A DNA stretch of 5,210 nucleotides from an uncultured Lachnospiraceae bacterium. GTDB taxonomy: Bacteria; Bacillota; Clostridia; Lachnospirales; Lachnospiraceae. The notes beneath the pieces were generated by a model. That model was given only the letters and a program-made list of their open reading frames with translations, searched no databases and was not told where the DNA came from. The stretch's first letter is position 1. Each line of letters begins with the position of its first letter. The DNA is taken from assembly GCA_945485625.1 (NCBI GenBank), contig CALYSH010000131.1, positions 1-5,210 on the forward strand, in the 5' to 3' direction. The position numbers were made by a program, and so were the translations under genes. Of the stretch, positions 1 through 5,210 are shown in pieces.

Positions 1-1058
1 TTTTGTCTGTGGATCTCCGGATTCTCATATGCATCCAGGAAATCCGGTCCAAGTCGAACTGCTTCGTCGGCAAATTGAATGGATTGAATCTCCGTCAAAA
101 CGGAAATCACCTTCTTAAAATGCAGCCCCGGGAAATAATTCAGCATTTCCATGGGAACCGTCGGATCAAACTGTGGGTACTCCGAAAAAAGCTCCCTGTA
201 ATCCAGCAAATCCCTGGGATGAGGCTTGATGAAAATTTTCCCCTCTTTCTCATACCGGTGAATCAAATCCCGGAATATTCTTTCCCGAACCTCCAACGAA
301 CAAAGGGGCTCCGTCAATATCAGGATTCCGTCCCCATCCTTTGCGCATTCCGCCAGCTGCCGCTCCATCCGGTCCTTATCCCGGATAAAAGCCTGCAGGA
401 TAATCTGCTTGTCCTCTTCCCTTAATCCGTCCACCAGCTTCTGCCTGGGTACCTCAATATATTTAGGACAGGGGAAACGTATGGCAGAAATATCATTTAC
501 CTCCATATCCCGGCAGTACTTCCCATATCCGTTCTGTATAAAAATCAGATTCAGATACATGGAAAAAAACACCTTCAGTCCAAAATGTCCCCTGTTGTCG
601 TACCTGGCCGCATCAATGTGTGCCACGCTGTTCAGTCCGTCCTCAATGGCATGATATGGGATGCGCTTTTGATTCAGATAATAGCCAATGGGATCTATAT
701 CGCAGTATACATATATGTCCCCATACTCCCGAAAATCAACCGGTACATAAGGCTCCTGGAGCACCGCAAACTTTTTGGTAAAACGAATCCTGTTTATCAT
801 ATTCCGCAACAGTCCGCCGGTATCCTTACGATACTTTGCAAGCTCCGGGAAGAAATCATCCCGCTTTTCGTCATATTCCACAACTGCCTCAAACAGCCCG
901 GTTTTCTCTACTCTCTCCTTCAGCTGTTCAAAGTCAATGGACATTTTGCTTAAGACCAGTGTTGCCTGACCGCGTTTCTCCACCGGCAGATTCAATTCCT
1001 TCAAAAAAGTGACATACACATGATAATAGGTATGGCACACATATATCCGTTCCTTCAT
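1..1058 (-). CDS. Sialyltransferase/polysialyltransferase-like glycosyltransferase (3' partial)
   Basis: The frame is open for 352 codons from ATG 1058 to the window start without a stop, so only the C-terminal end is missing. The start MKERIYVCHTYYHVYVT resembles the first beta strand and helix of GT-B enzymes of the GT52/POLYST kind. Two signature motifs of bacterial sialyltransferases are present: the acidic E-D-G (139-141, in HAIEDGLNS) and the H-P motif (280-281, in IFIKPHPRD). Later residues FKKVISVLTEIQSIQF (314-329) fit the C-terminal nucleotide-binding half. No signal peptide or membrane segment is seen, consistent with a cytoplasmic or peripheral enzyme. The likely role is transfer of a CMP-activated nonulosonic acid or similar sugar to a surface glycan. 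Exact donor and family are uncertain, because these families diverge strongly and other GT-B enzymes also carry HP motifs. The gene starts 11 bases after the previous stop, with GAGGAA 7 bases before the ATG. Confidence 0.8.
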   Translation of the reverse strand, partial: MKERIYVCHTYYHVYVTFLKELNLPVEKRGQATLVLSKMSIDFEQLKERVEKTGLFEAVVEYDEKRDDFFPELAKYRKDTGGLLRNMINRIRFTKKFAVLQEPYVPVDFREYGDIYVYCDIDPIGYYLNQKRIPYHAIEDGLNSVAHIDAARYDNRGHFGLKVFFSMYLNLIFIQNGYGKYCRDMEVNDISAIRFPCPKYIEVPRQKLVDGLREEDKQIILQAFIRDKDRMERQLAECAKDGDGILILTEPLCSLEVRERIFRDLIHRYEKEGKIFIKPHPRDLLDYRELFSEYPQFDPTVPMEMLNYFPGLHFKKVISVLTEIQSIQFADEAVRLGPDFLDAYENPEIHRQ

Positions 1059-1065
1059 CCAATCG

Positions 1066-1071
1066 TTCCTC
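1066..1071 (-). promoter_or_regulatory. Ribosome binding site of the glycosyltransferase, overlapping the AAC(3)-family stop
   Basis: GAGGAA begins within the TGA stop (1072-1070) and lies 7 bases before ATG 1058. It repeats the stop-overlapping layout seen before the carrier-protein gene. Confidence 0.72.
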
Positions 1072-1846
1072 AAAGATGATTATAATGATACATATTACCG
1101 GAATCATTCTCCAGAATATCCTGCCGCACTGCCTCATCCAGGTCAGATATTCTCAGGTAATGGCAGGGAACCACATCATAGTCTGCGTCGATGATGCTTC
1201 CTTCCTTCTGCATGATTTCCGCCAAAGGCTCAAAACCATTGATATGACGGGGATCCATATCCAAATCACGAACATACATACAATAGGTCTGTCTGGACAT
1301 TCTGCCCTCTGAATCCGTATAATCTCCCGAAAATTCTTTGTTATACCGGTAGGGTACTCCTACCATCTGCTCCACATGATGGATATAGGTCACTCCGCTG
1401 AGCGCGGGCAGTCCGATCACCAGTACCTTGGCATCCCACATGAGCATTTTTTCAAAGATAGTTCCGGGGCCGAAAGCATTCCTGGACTGATTCTGAAGCA
1501 GCTCCCGGCTTTTCTTCCCCCACACGGCAAAGGAATAGAGCGGATGTGCTGTTCTGGAAAAATCGGACCGTCTCAGTGCGGCCTTGGGCAAGGCTCCGGT
1601 ACGTACAGGGGTTTTACAGCTGTCATATGCCACACCCCTGCAAAAGTCCCAGTTAAACGTGGGGAACAGCAATGTGCCCTCTTCCCCCACCATTTCCTGC
1701 AATGTATCGATGATCTCATCGGGCGAAAGCTTACTCCCCTGCTCCCGATAAACCTTACTGAGCTCCAGCATGTCGGAGACCACATAAATACAGTCTCCTC
1801 TTTTGATCCATCCCTGTTTTTTCAGCCAAGTACCAAACGCTTCCAT
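1070..1846 (-). CDS. AAC(3)/YokD-family N-acyltransferase, probably a glycan-tailoring enzyme
   Basis: A complete 258-residue protein of the Antibiotic_NAT (aminoglycoside 3-N-acetyltransferase) family. Visible family segments are LLFPTFNWD at 59-67, TPVRTGALPKAALR at 79-92, SRTAHPLYSFAVWG at 97-110, NAFGPGTIFE at 123-132 and TYIHHVEQMVGVPYRY at 153-168. The last has the T-x-x-H-H-x-E arrangement (His156, Glu159) that I associate with the active site. Relatives transfer an acyl group, usually from acetyl-CoA, to an amine. Because the gene directly abuts a carrier-protein gene (TAA then ATG, no gap) inside a sugar cluster, the substrate is more plausibly an amino sugar, and the donor could be an acyl or aminoacyl carrier protein. 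That is inference. It should not be read as an antibiotic-resistance gene without evidence. AGGGGA (1859-1854) lies 7 bases before the start. Confidence 0.88.
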   Translation of the reverse strand: MEAFGTWLKKQGWIKRGDCIYVVSDMLELSKVYREQGSKLSPDEIIDTLQEMVGEEGTLLFPTFNWDFCRGVAYDSCKTPVRTGALPKAALRRSDFSRTAHPLYSFAVWGKKSRELLQNQSRNAFGPGTIFEKMLMWDAKVLVIGLPALSGVTYIHHVEQMVGVPYRYNKEFSGDYTDSEGRMSRQTYCMYVRDLDMDPRHINGFEPLAEIMQKEGSIIDADYDVVPCHYLRISDLDEAVRQDILENDSGNMYHYNHL

Positions 1847-2077
1847 TTACAGTTCCCCTACATAGCTCTCAATCAGCTTCACAATGGATTCCACATTTTT
1901 AAACTTTTCCGGGATAATATCCCTGCCGGAAATCTCAATATCAAATTCTTCCTCCAGCTTCTCCACCAGATCCATGACATCCATGGAATCCAGCAGGCCT
2001 GCCTCCAGGAAATCATCACAGTCGACATACTCCTGTCCATTCATAATTTCATCCAACACTCCGGTAATCCGTTCCAT
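1847..2077 (-). CDS. Acyl/aminoacyl carrier protein, DltC-like
   Basis: A small acidic protein of 76 residues, normal size for a discrete carrier protein. The sequence FLEAGLLDSMDVMDLVEKLE contains the 4'-phosphopantetheine site: Ser31 in GLLDS (Ser37 if the upstream start is used). It is followed by EEEFDIEI and the PEKFKNVESIVKLIESY helix region seen in DltC- and ACP-type proteins. A phosphopantetheinyl transferase from elsewhere in the genome would be needed to convert it to the holo form. The likely partner is the adenylating enzyme encoded just upstream, and the likely acceptor is one of the two flanking acyltransferases; both partnerships are inference from context. ATG 2077 is preferred over the in-frame ATG at 2095 because GAGGAG lies 6 bases before it, while 2095 has no good site and would overlap the previous gene by 8 bases. 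Its TAA stop directly abuts the ATG of the next gene. Confidence 0.9.
   Translation of the reverse strand: MERITGVLDEIMNGQEYVDCDDFLEAGLLDSMDVMDLVEKLEEEFDIEISGRDIIPEKFKNVESIVKLIESYVGEL
1854..1859 (-). promoter_or_regulatory. Ribosome binding site of the AAC(3)-family gene, inside the carrier-protein gene
   Basis: AGGGGA lies within the last codons of the carrier-protein gene, 7 bases before ATG 1846. The carrier-protein stop TAA directly precedes that ATG, so a terminating ribosome is placed exactly at the next start. Confidence 0.7.
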
Positions 2078-2083
2078 TTCATT

Positions 2084-2089
2084 CTCCTC
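2084..2089 (-). promoter_or_regulatory. Ribosome binding site of the carrier protein, overlapping the GNAT stop
   Basis: GAGGAG shares its first two bases with the TGA stop (2090-2088) of the upstream gene and lies 6 bases before ATG 2077. The arrangement favours translational coupling and decides against the ATG at 2095. Confidence 0.75.
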
Positions 2090-2654
2090 AATCATAATCT
2101 ATTCTTAATTTTGCAAATCTGCACACATCAACAAAGCCCACGCCCTGCCAGAATTCGCCCTGACGCTCCGTTCCTTCCTTTTGAAAACCATTCTTCAACA
2201 GAGCTTTCTGGGAAGCAATATTATCCACATGCACCATGGCACGGACTCTGTTCAGTCCCACCTGGCAGATCAGATAATCGGTCAGGACTCCGATTGCTTC
2301 TGACGCCAGCCCCTGCCCCTGTCGGTTGGGGGCGATGGTATAACCAATTTCAACCTGCTCTGTCCGGCCGTCCACGTTAAAGATTTCCACAATACCTACT
2401 ACGGCATTTCCTTCCTTCTTCTCACATACTGCGTAGTAAAAGGCCTTTCGTTCCTCTTCCTCCCGCTGCATTCGCTTCAGGAGCTTTTGTATTAAAGGCA
2501 ATGTCTTTCTCGGCATACCGGGCCGGTATCGATAAACGGACTCGTCACCATAGATATCCAGCAAAGCCTCCGCATCCTCTGATTGTATGGGGCGGAGAAA
2601 AACCTTGTCTCCTTCAATTTTGCTTTCTTTCCGATACAGTCTTTCCAGTTCCAT
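2088..2654 (-). CDS. GNAT N-acetyltransferase, RimJ/RimL type
   Basis: A 188-residue soluble acetyltransferase covering a single full Acetyltransf_3-type GNAT domain. The N-terminal GDKVFLRPIQSEDA (residues 15-28) is the usual first strand and helix. The strand VEIGYTIAP leads into the acetyl-CoA pyrophosphate loop RQGQGLA at 111-117, and VDNIASQKALLKNGF at 143-157 carries the Asn and the late GF typical of motif B. The enzyme should transfer an acetyl group from acetyl-CoA to an amine. In this setting an amino sugar, or the amine of an attached amino acid, is more likely than a ribosomal protein, but that is inference from neighbours. ATG 2654 is preferred to ATG 2660 because GAGGA (2665-2661) is 6 bases from the former and directly abuts the latter. 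The gene begins 15 bases after the ligase stop, and its TGA stop overlaps the ribosome binding site of the carrier protein. Confidence 0.88.
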   Translation of the reverse strand: MELERLYRKESKIEGDKVFLRPIQSEDAEALLDIYGDESVYRYRPGMPRKTLPLIQKLLKRMQREEEERKAFYYAVCEKKEGNAVVGIVEIFNVDGRTEQVEIGYTIAPNRQGQGLASEAIGVLTDYLICQVGLNRVRAMVHVDNIASQKALLKNGFQKEGTERQGEFWQGVGFVDVCRFAKLRIDYD

Positions 2655-2660
2655 CCTCAT

Positions 2661-2665
2661 TCCTC
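2661..2665 (-). promoter_or_regulatory. Ribosome binding site that selects the GNAT start
   Basis: GAGGA is followed by 6 bases and ATG 2654. The other in-frame ATG at 2660 directly touches this site and would have no workable spacing, so the shorter 188-residue product is favoured. Confidence 0.65.
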
Positions 2666-2669
2666 AGTC

Positions 2670-4181
2670 TCAGACGACCGCTACGGGAGCCGTCTTCAGA
2701 TACACCCGGTCAATCTTACCGTTAGCATTCATGGGCATACTCTTCATAAACACATAAATCTGCGGAAGCATGTACTCCGGCAGACTCTCCTCCGCTCTTT
2801 TACGAAGGTTCTGCTCCTCCACAGTTCCTTCATAGAACAGAACGATCTTATTCTCCCGGTAGACACAACACACTCTTTCCACTCCGTCACAGCTAGAGAG
2901 CGCATTTTCAATCTCCCCAAGCTCAATTCGATACCCCATATGCTTAATCTGGAAATCCTTCCGTCCCACGTACATGATTTCCCCAAGCTCATTCTCACAT
3001 ACCAGATCACCGGTACGATACATAATATCGCGGTAACAGGGGGATAAGGGATTCTGCACAAAAGCCTCTGCCGTTTTTTCCGGGTTATTGTAATACCCCA
3101 GGGCCACACCGGAGCCACGGATACACAGCTCACCCACCTCTCCGGGCTGACAGAGCTTGTCCTCCTCATCCAGAATCAATACCCCCGTATTCACAGCAGC
3201 CCTGCCGATAGGAAGTGCCTCCTCCTTCTGAAATTCCCGGTCAATCACATAGTAGGTGCTGGCATAGGTTGTTTCCGATGGTCCGTAATAGTTTACATAC
3301 CTGGCATCCGGCACATACTTTTTCCACATATTATACTGCTTCACCGGCATCACTTCCCCGCAGAACATGATCTTCCTTAAGCAGGTAACATCCACTTCTC
3401 TCAGGGCACGCAGATTTGCGGTAACGATAAGCGCAGAGGGCACCCAGAAGATTGCATTGATCTCATGTTCCCGAATGTACTCCAGAACCCGGATTGGAAA
3501 CGAAAACCACTCTGCCGGGATAATATGGAGTGTCGCTCCATTCCGAATGGTACAGTACAAATCCGGTACTGAGGCATCAAAATAAAAGGGTGCCTGGTTT
3601 GCAAACGCTTCCTTCTCTGAGAAATCCATGGCTTCGCTGGCTTCCTCCGTAAAATCAATCACTGCCCGATGACTGATTACCACCCCCTTGGGCACTCCGG
3701 TGGATCCGGAGGTACAGATAATATACAAGGGATCCGTATCAATCCTTCCCCTCTGGATTTCCTGCAGGCAGCCCACATCCGGAAGAGTTTTCAAAGCCTC
3801 CTCCAACAGGATGATCCGATCCGGTCCCACAAGCTCTGACGCCTTCTCCCGATGTTCTGCATCCGTGATAATATAAGCAGGCTTGAGCACCTGAAAGATT
3901 AACGACAATCTGTTTATGGGAGCATGGCAATCCATGGGAGCATAGATCCCCCCGGCATATGTGGTTCCCCAGAATGCAGCAAATGCATCCCTTTTCTTAT
4001 CCATAAGAACAGCCACAACTGCATTACTCTCAAGCTTTTTTCCCACAAGAAAAGTACCGACCCTCCTTGCTTTGTCCGCCAGCTCCCTGTAGGTATCACA
4101 TCCCAAAATATCCACCACAGCTGCTTTTCCCGGAAATCTTTCTTCACTTTGTTCCAAGTAATCTAATACTGATTTAAGCAT
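2670..4181 (-). CDS. Stand-alone amino-acid adenylating enzyme, DltA-like (aminoacyl carrier protein ligase)
   Basis: A complete 503-residue member of the ANL family. It should activate an amino acid with ATP and transfer it to the phosphopantetheine thiol of a carrier protein. Core motifs appear in order: P-loop CTSGSTGVPKG at 156-166, FDASVPDLY at 201-209, NYYGPSETT at 297-305, GELCIRGSGVALGYY at 350-364, YRTGD at 388-392, GRKDFQIKHMGYRIELGEIE at 406-425, and NANGKIDR at 485-492 with catalytic Lys489. Asp202 matches the residue that binds the substrate amino group, so an amino acid rather than a fatty acid is likely. FCGEV at 273-277 resembles DltA, whose cysteine at this place helps select D-alanine. 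There is no condensation or carrier domain; a carrier protein is encoded two genes downstream. The ATG at 4181 has AAGGG 8 bases upstream and lies 33 bases after the previous stop. Adenylation is near certain; the substrate is not. Confidence 0.93.
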   Translation of the reverse strand: MLKSVLDYLEQSEERFPGKAAVVDILGCDTYRELADKARRVGTFLVGKKLESNAVVAVLMDKKRDAFAAFWGTTYAGGIYAPMDCHAPINRLSLIFQVLKPAYIITDAEHREKASELVGPDRIILLEEALKTLPDVGCLQEIQRGRIDTDPLYIICTSGSTGVPKGVVISHRAVIDFTEEASEAMDFSEKEAFANQAPFYFDASVPDLYCTIRNGATLHIIPAEWFSFPIRVLEYIREHEINAIFWVPSALIVTANLRALREVDVTCLRKIMFCGEVMPVKQYNMWKKYVPDARYVNYYGPSETTYASTYYVIDREFQKEEALPIGRAAVNTGVLILDEEDKLCQPGEVGELCIRGSGVALGYYNNPEKTAEAFVQNPLSPCYRDIMYRTGDLVCENELGEIMYVGRKDFQIKHMGYRIELGEIENALSSCDGVERVCCVYRENKIVLFYEGTVEEQNLRKRAEESLPEYMLPQIYVFMKSMPMNANGKIDRVYLKTAPVAVV

Positions 4182-4189
4182 TCTGCTTA

Positions 4190-4195
4190 CCCTTT
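4190..4195 (-). promoter_or_regulatory. Ribosome binding site of the adenylating enzyme
   Basis: AAAGGG, 8 bases before ATG 4181. It is weaker than the other sites in the cluster and sits inside the 33-base spacer, the longest gap in the window. No promoter-like pair of boxes fits in that spacer, so transcription probably continues from upstream. Confidence 0.6.
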
Positions 4196-4214
4196 TCCAA
4201 GTGTAATAACCACT

Positions 4215-5210
4215 TTATTCTTCTTCCTGCATAAGCTCAAACAATCCTGCTGCCAGGAGCTTGTCAATACTGGGAATCAGCTCTTCCACCGGTACACCGA
4301 TACGGGTACTGATGGCAATCAAATCCTCCGTACCGTCCGCATAAGCAATCAGATTGGTCAGCTTCTTTACTTCCTCATAGATTCCCTTCCGGCTTTCAGA
4401 AGGGTACAACCCCCGTTTCCCCAGCTGGGGTTCACAAAGACAGGTAACACGATAAAATCCGTTGTACTCCAGGGCTTTCAGGACCTGTATCATCACATCA
4501 TATGCTCCGGCAAAGCCCTTGGGCGAAATCAAATCCATATTATCCGCAGAGGTATGATATTCCGGGTATTCCACATACTTTGAACGGCAGAAGTCACACA
4601 CCGGCAAATCCACTCCCGGTGCATTATACTGTCTCTCATCCGACCCTCTTTCCAGAAAGCTGTAGGTTTTATAATCCGGATGGGCAAACCCCAGAACATT
4701 TTTCATCACGCGGTCCGTCAGGGTATTTCCTTTTCTGGTCTCCAGGTATGAATATGCCCTGTCATCCCCCACGCAGGTCAGCACGAAGCCTGCAATTACA
4801 TTTCGCTTCATCACATCCAGATTTCTGCTGATATAACAGATGGAACCAATGGTTTCCGGGACAAACACAATTCGATAGGAAAGCTTCCTTTTTTGCTGCT
4901 TCAGCCATTTTGCCAGCCAGGTGGTCAATACCGGACCGGACACCTCATTATTTGCCATGGATGGATGGCAGATATACGTGGATAACAGGACTTCCTTCTC
5001 CGACTCCCCGGGCAGATAGATTTCGCCATAGTTCAGAACACCATCAAAATGCCTGCTTCGAATCACCATATGATAGTTTCCCGGTTTCAGGGAATCTCTC
5101 TTGTTTTTGGACATACAAAAGGCAAAACGGGGAGAATAATAACTGGTCACATAGGGAATTACATCCGGCTGATTCTCCTCCACCTTCACGTATTCAAACA
5201 GCTCTTCCCT
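4215..5210 (-). CDS. DUF4910 aminopeptidase-like protein with C-terminal winged helix (5' partial)
   Basis: The frame is open to the window edge, so the start lies outside; 331 residues are visible and the family is usually somewhat over 400, so about a quarter is probably missing. The GTG at 5189 is internal, because the codons before it (REELFEY) continue the family's sequence. Family hallmarks, numbered from the window edge, are YVTSYYSPRFAFC near 20-32, LPG near 66-68, TYICHPSMANNEVSGP near 78-93 with the likely metal-binding His at 82, PETIGS near 118-123, CVGDDRAYSYL near 146-156, RGSDERQY near 178-185 and EYHTS near 207-211. These correspond to the metal-site segments of M28-like aminopeptidases. 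The last 60 or so residues look like the HTH_47 winged helix. No membrane segment is seen. DUF4910 proteins are commonly encoded in polysaccharide loci, but their reaction is not established to my knowledge. A role in hydrolysing an amide on a sugar is inference. Confidence 0.9.
   Translation of the reverse strand, partial: REELFEYVKVEENQPDVIPYVTSYYSPRFAFCMSKNKRDSLKPGNYHMVIRSRHFDGVLNYGEIYLPGESEKEVLLSTYICHPSMANNEVSGPVLTTWLAKWLKQQKRKLSYRIVFVPETIGSICYISRNLDVMKRNVIAGFVLTCVGDDRAYSYLETRKGNTLTDRVMKNVLGFAHPDYKTYSFLERGSDERQYNAPGVDLPVCDFCRSKYVEYPEYHTSADNMDLISPKGFAGAYDVMIQVLKALEYNGFYRVTCLCEPQLGKRGLYPSESRKGIYEEVKKLTNLIAYADGTEDLIAISTRIGVPVEELIPSIDKLLAAGLFELMQEEE

Noticed and set aside
3..953. Several plus-strand open frames of 80 to 140 codons.
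   Set aside because: All are antisense to the glycosyltransferase frame, which is open for the full 1058 bases and carries motifs. None resembles a known protein.
1376..2380. A 334-codon open frame on the plus strand.
   Set aside because: It lies antisense to three well-supported genes and spans their junctions. Its translation shows no recognisable domain, and the long opening follows from the codon composition of the minus-strand genes.
2670..4181. The ligase as part of a non-ribosomal peptide synthetase.
   Set aside because: It ends just after the A10 motif and has no condensation, carrier or thioesterase domain. The carrier protein is separate and the neighbours are glycan genes.
1847..4181. 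A standard dlt operon for D-alanylation of teichoic acids.
   Set aside because: Only DltA- and DltC-like genes are seen. The intervening GNAT and the following AAC(3)-family and glycosyltransferase genes do not fit the dltABCD layout, and no multi-membrane DltB-type protein is encoded in the window.
4199..4215. Inverted repeat AAGTG-7 bases-CACTT after the DUF4910 gene.
   Set aside because: The stem has only 5 base pairs, is A+T-rich and is followed by no T-run on the minus strand. It is too weak to call a terminator, and the gene order suggests transcription continues through it.
5187..5189. GTG as start codon of the DUF4910 gene.
   Set aside because: The frame stays open to the window edge, the preceding codons fit the family, and a start here would remove the N-terminal part of the aminopeptidase-like domain.

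Overview
The window is a fully packed, single-direction gene cluster: six genes, all on the minus strand, reading from 5210 down to 1. Both outer genes run off the window edges. No gene-free stretch is longer than 33 bases, and no RNA gene, mobile element, CRISPR array, promoter or convincing terminator is visible. Base composition (roughly half G+C, judged by eye), strong GAGGAG-type ribosome binding sites and the gene content suggest a Firmicute, most likely a clostridium of the Lachnospiraceae type. This assignment is an inference.

In order of transcription the genes are: (1) a DUF4910/HTH_47 protein with a zinc-aminopeptidase-like fold, missing its N-terminus (5210-4215); (2) a stand-alone amino-acid adenylating enzyme of the DltA type (4181-2670); (3) a RimJ/RimL-type GNAT N-acetyltransferase (2654-2088); (4) a small DltC-like acyl carrier protein with a GLLDS phosphopantetheine site (2077-1847); (5) an AAC(3)/YokD-family N-acyltransferase (1846-1070); (6) a glycosyltransferase resembling bacterial sialyl- and polysialyltransferases, with ED-G and HP motifs, missing its C-terminus (1058-1). 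Genes 2 to 6 are separated by 0 to 15 bases. At two junctions the Shine-Dalgarno sequence is built over the upstream stop codon, so the genes are probably translated as a coupled block.

The proposed joint role is glycan tailoring. The ligase would activate an amino acid (possibly D-alanine, from a DltA-like FCGEV cysteine) and load it on the carrier protein. One of the two acyltransferases would then move the aminoacyl or acyl group to an amino sugar, and the last gene would build the modified sugar, plausibly a nonulosonic (sialic-acid-like) acid, into a surface polysaccharide or glycoprotein glycan. The DUF4910 protein, a family often met in polysaccharide loci, could trim or edit an amide in the same pathway. 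The family assignments are well supported by motifs. The substrates and the order of steps are inference. The most interesting point is a Dlt-like activation and carrier pair with no DltB or DltD in view, combined instead with soluble acyltransferases.
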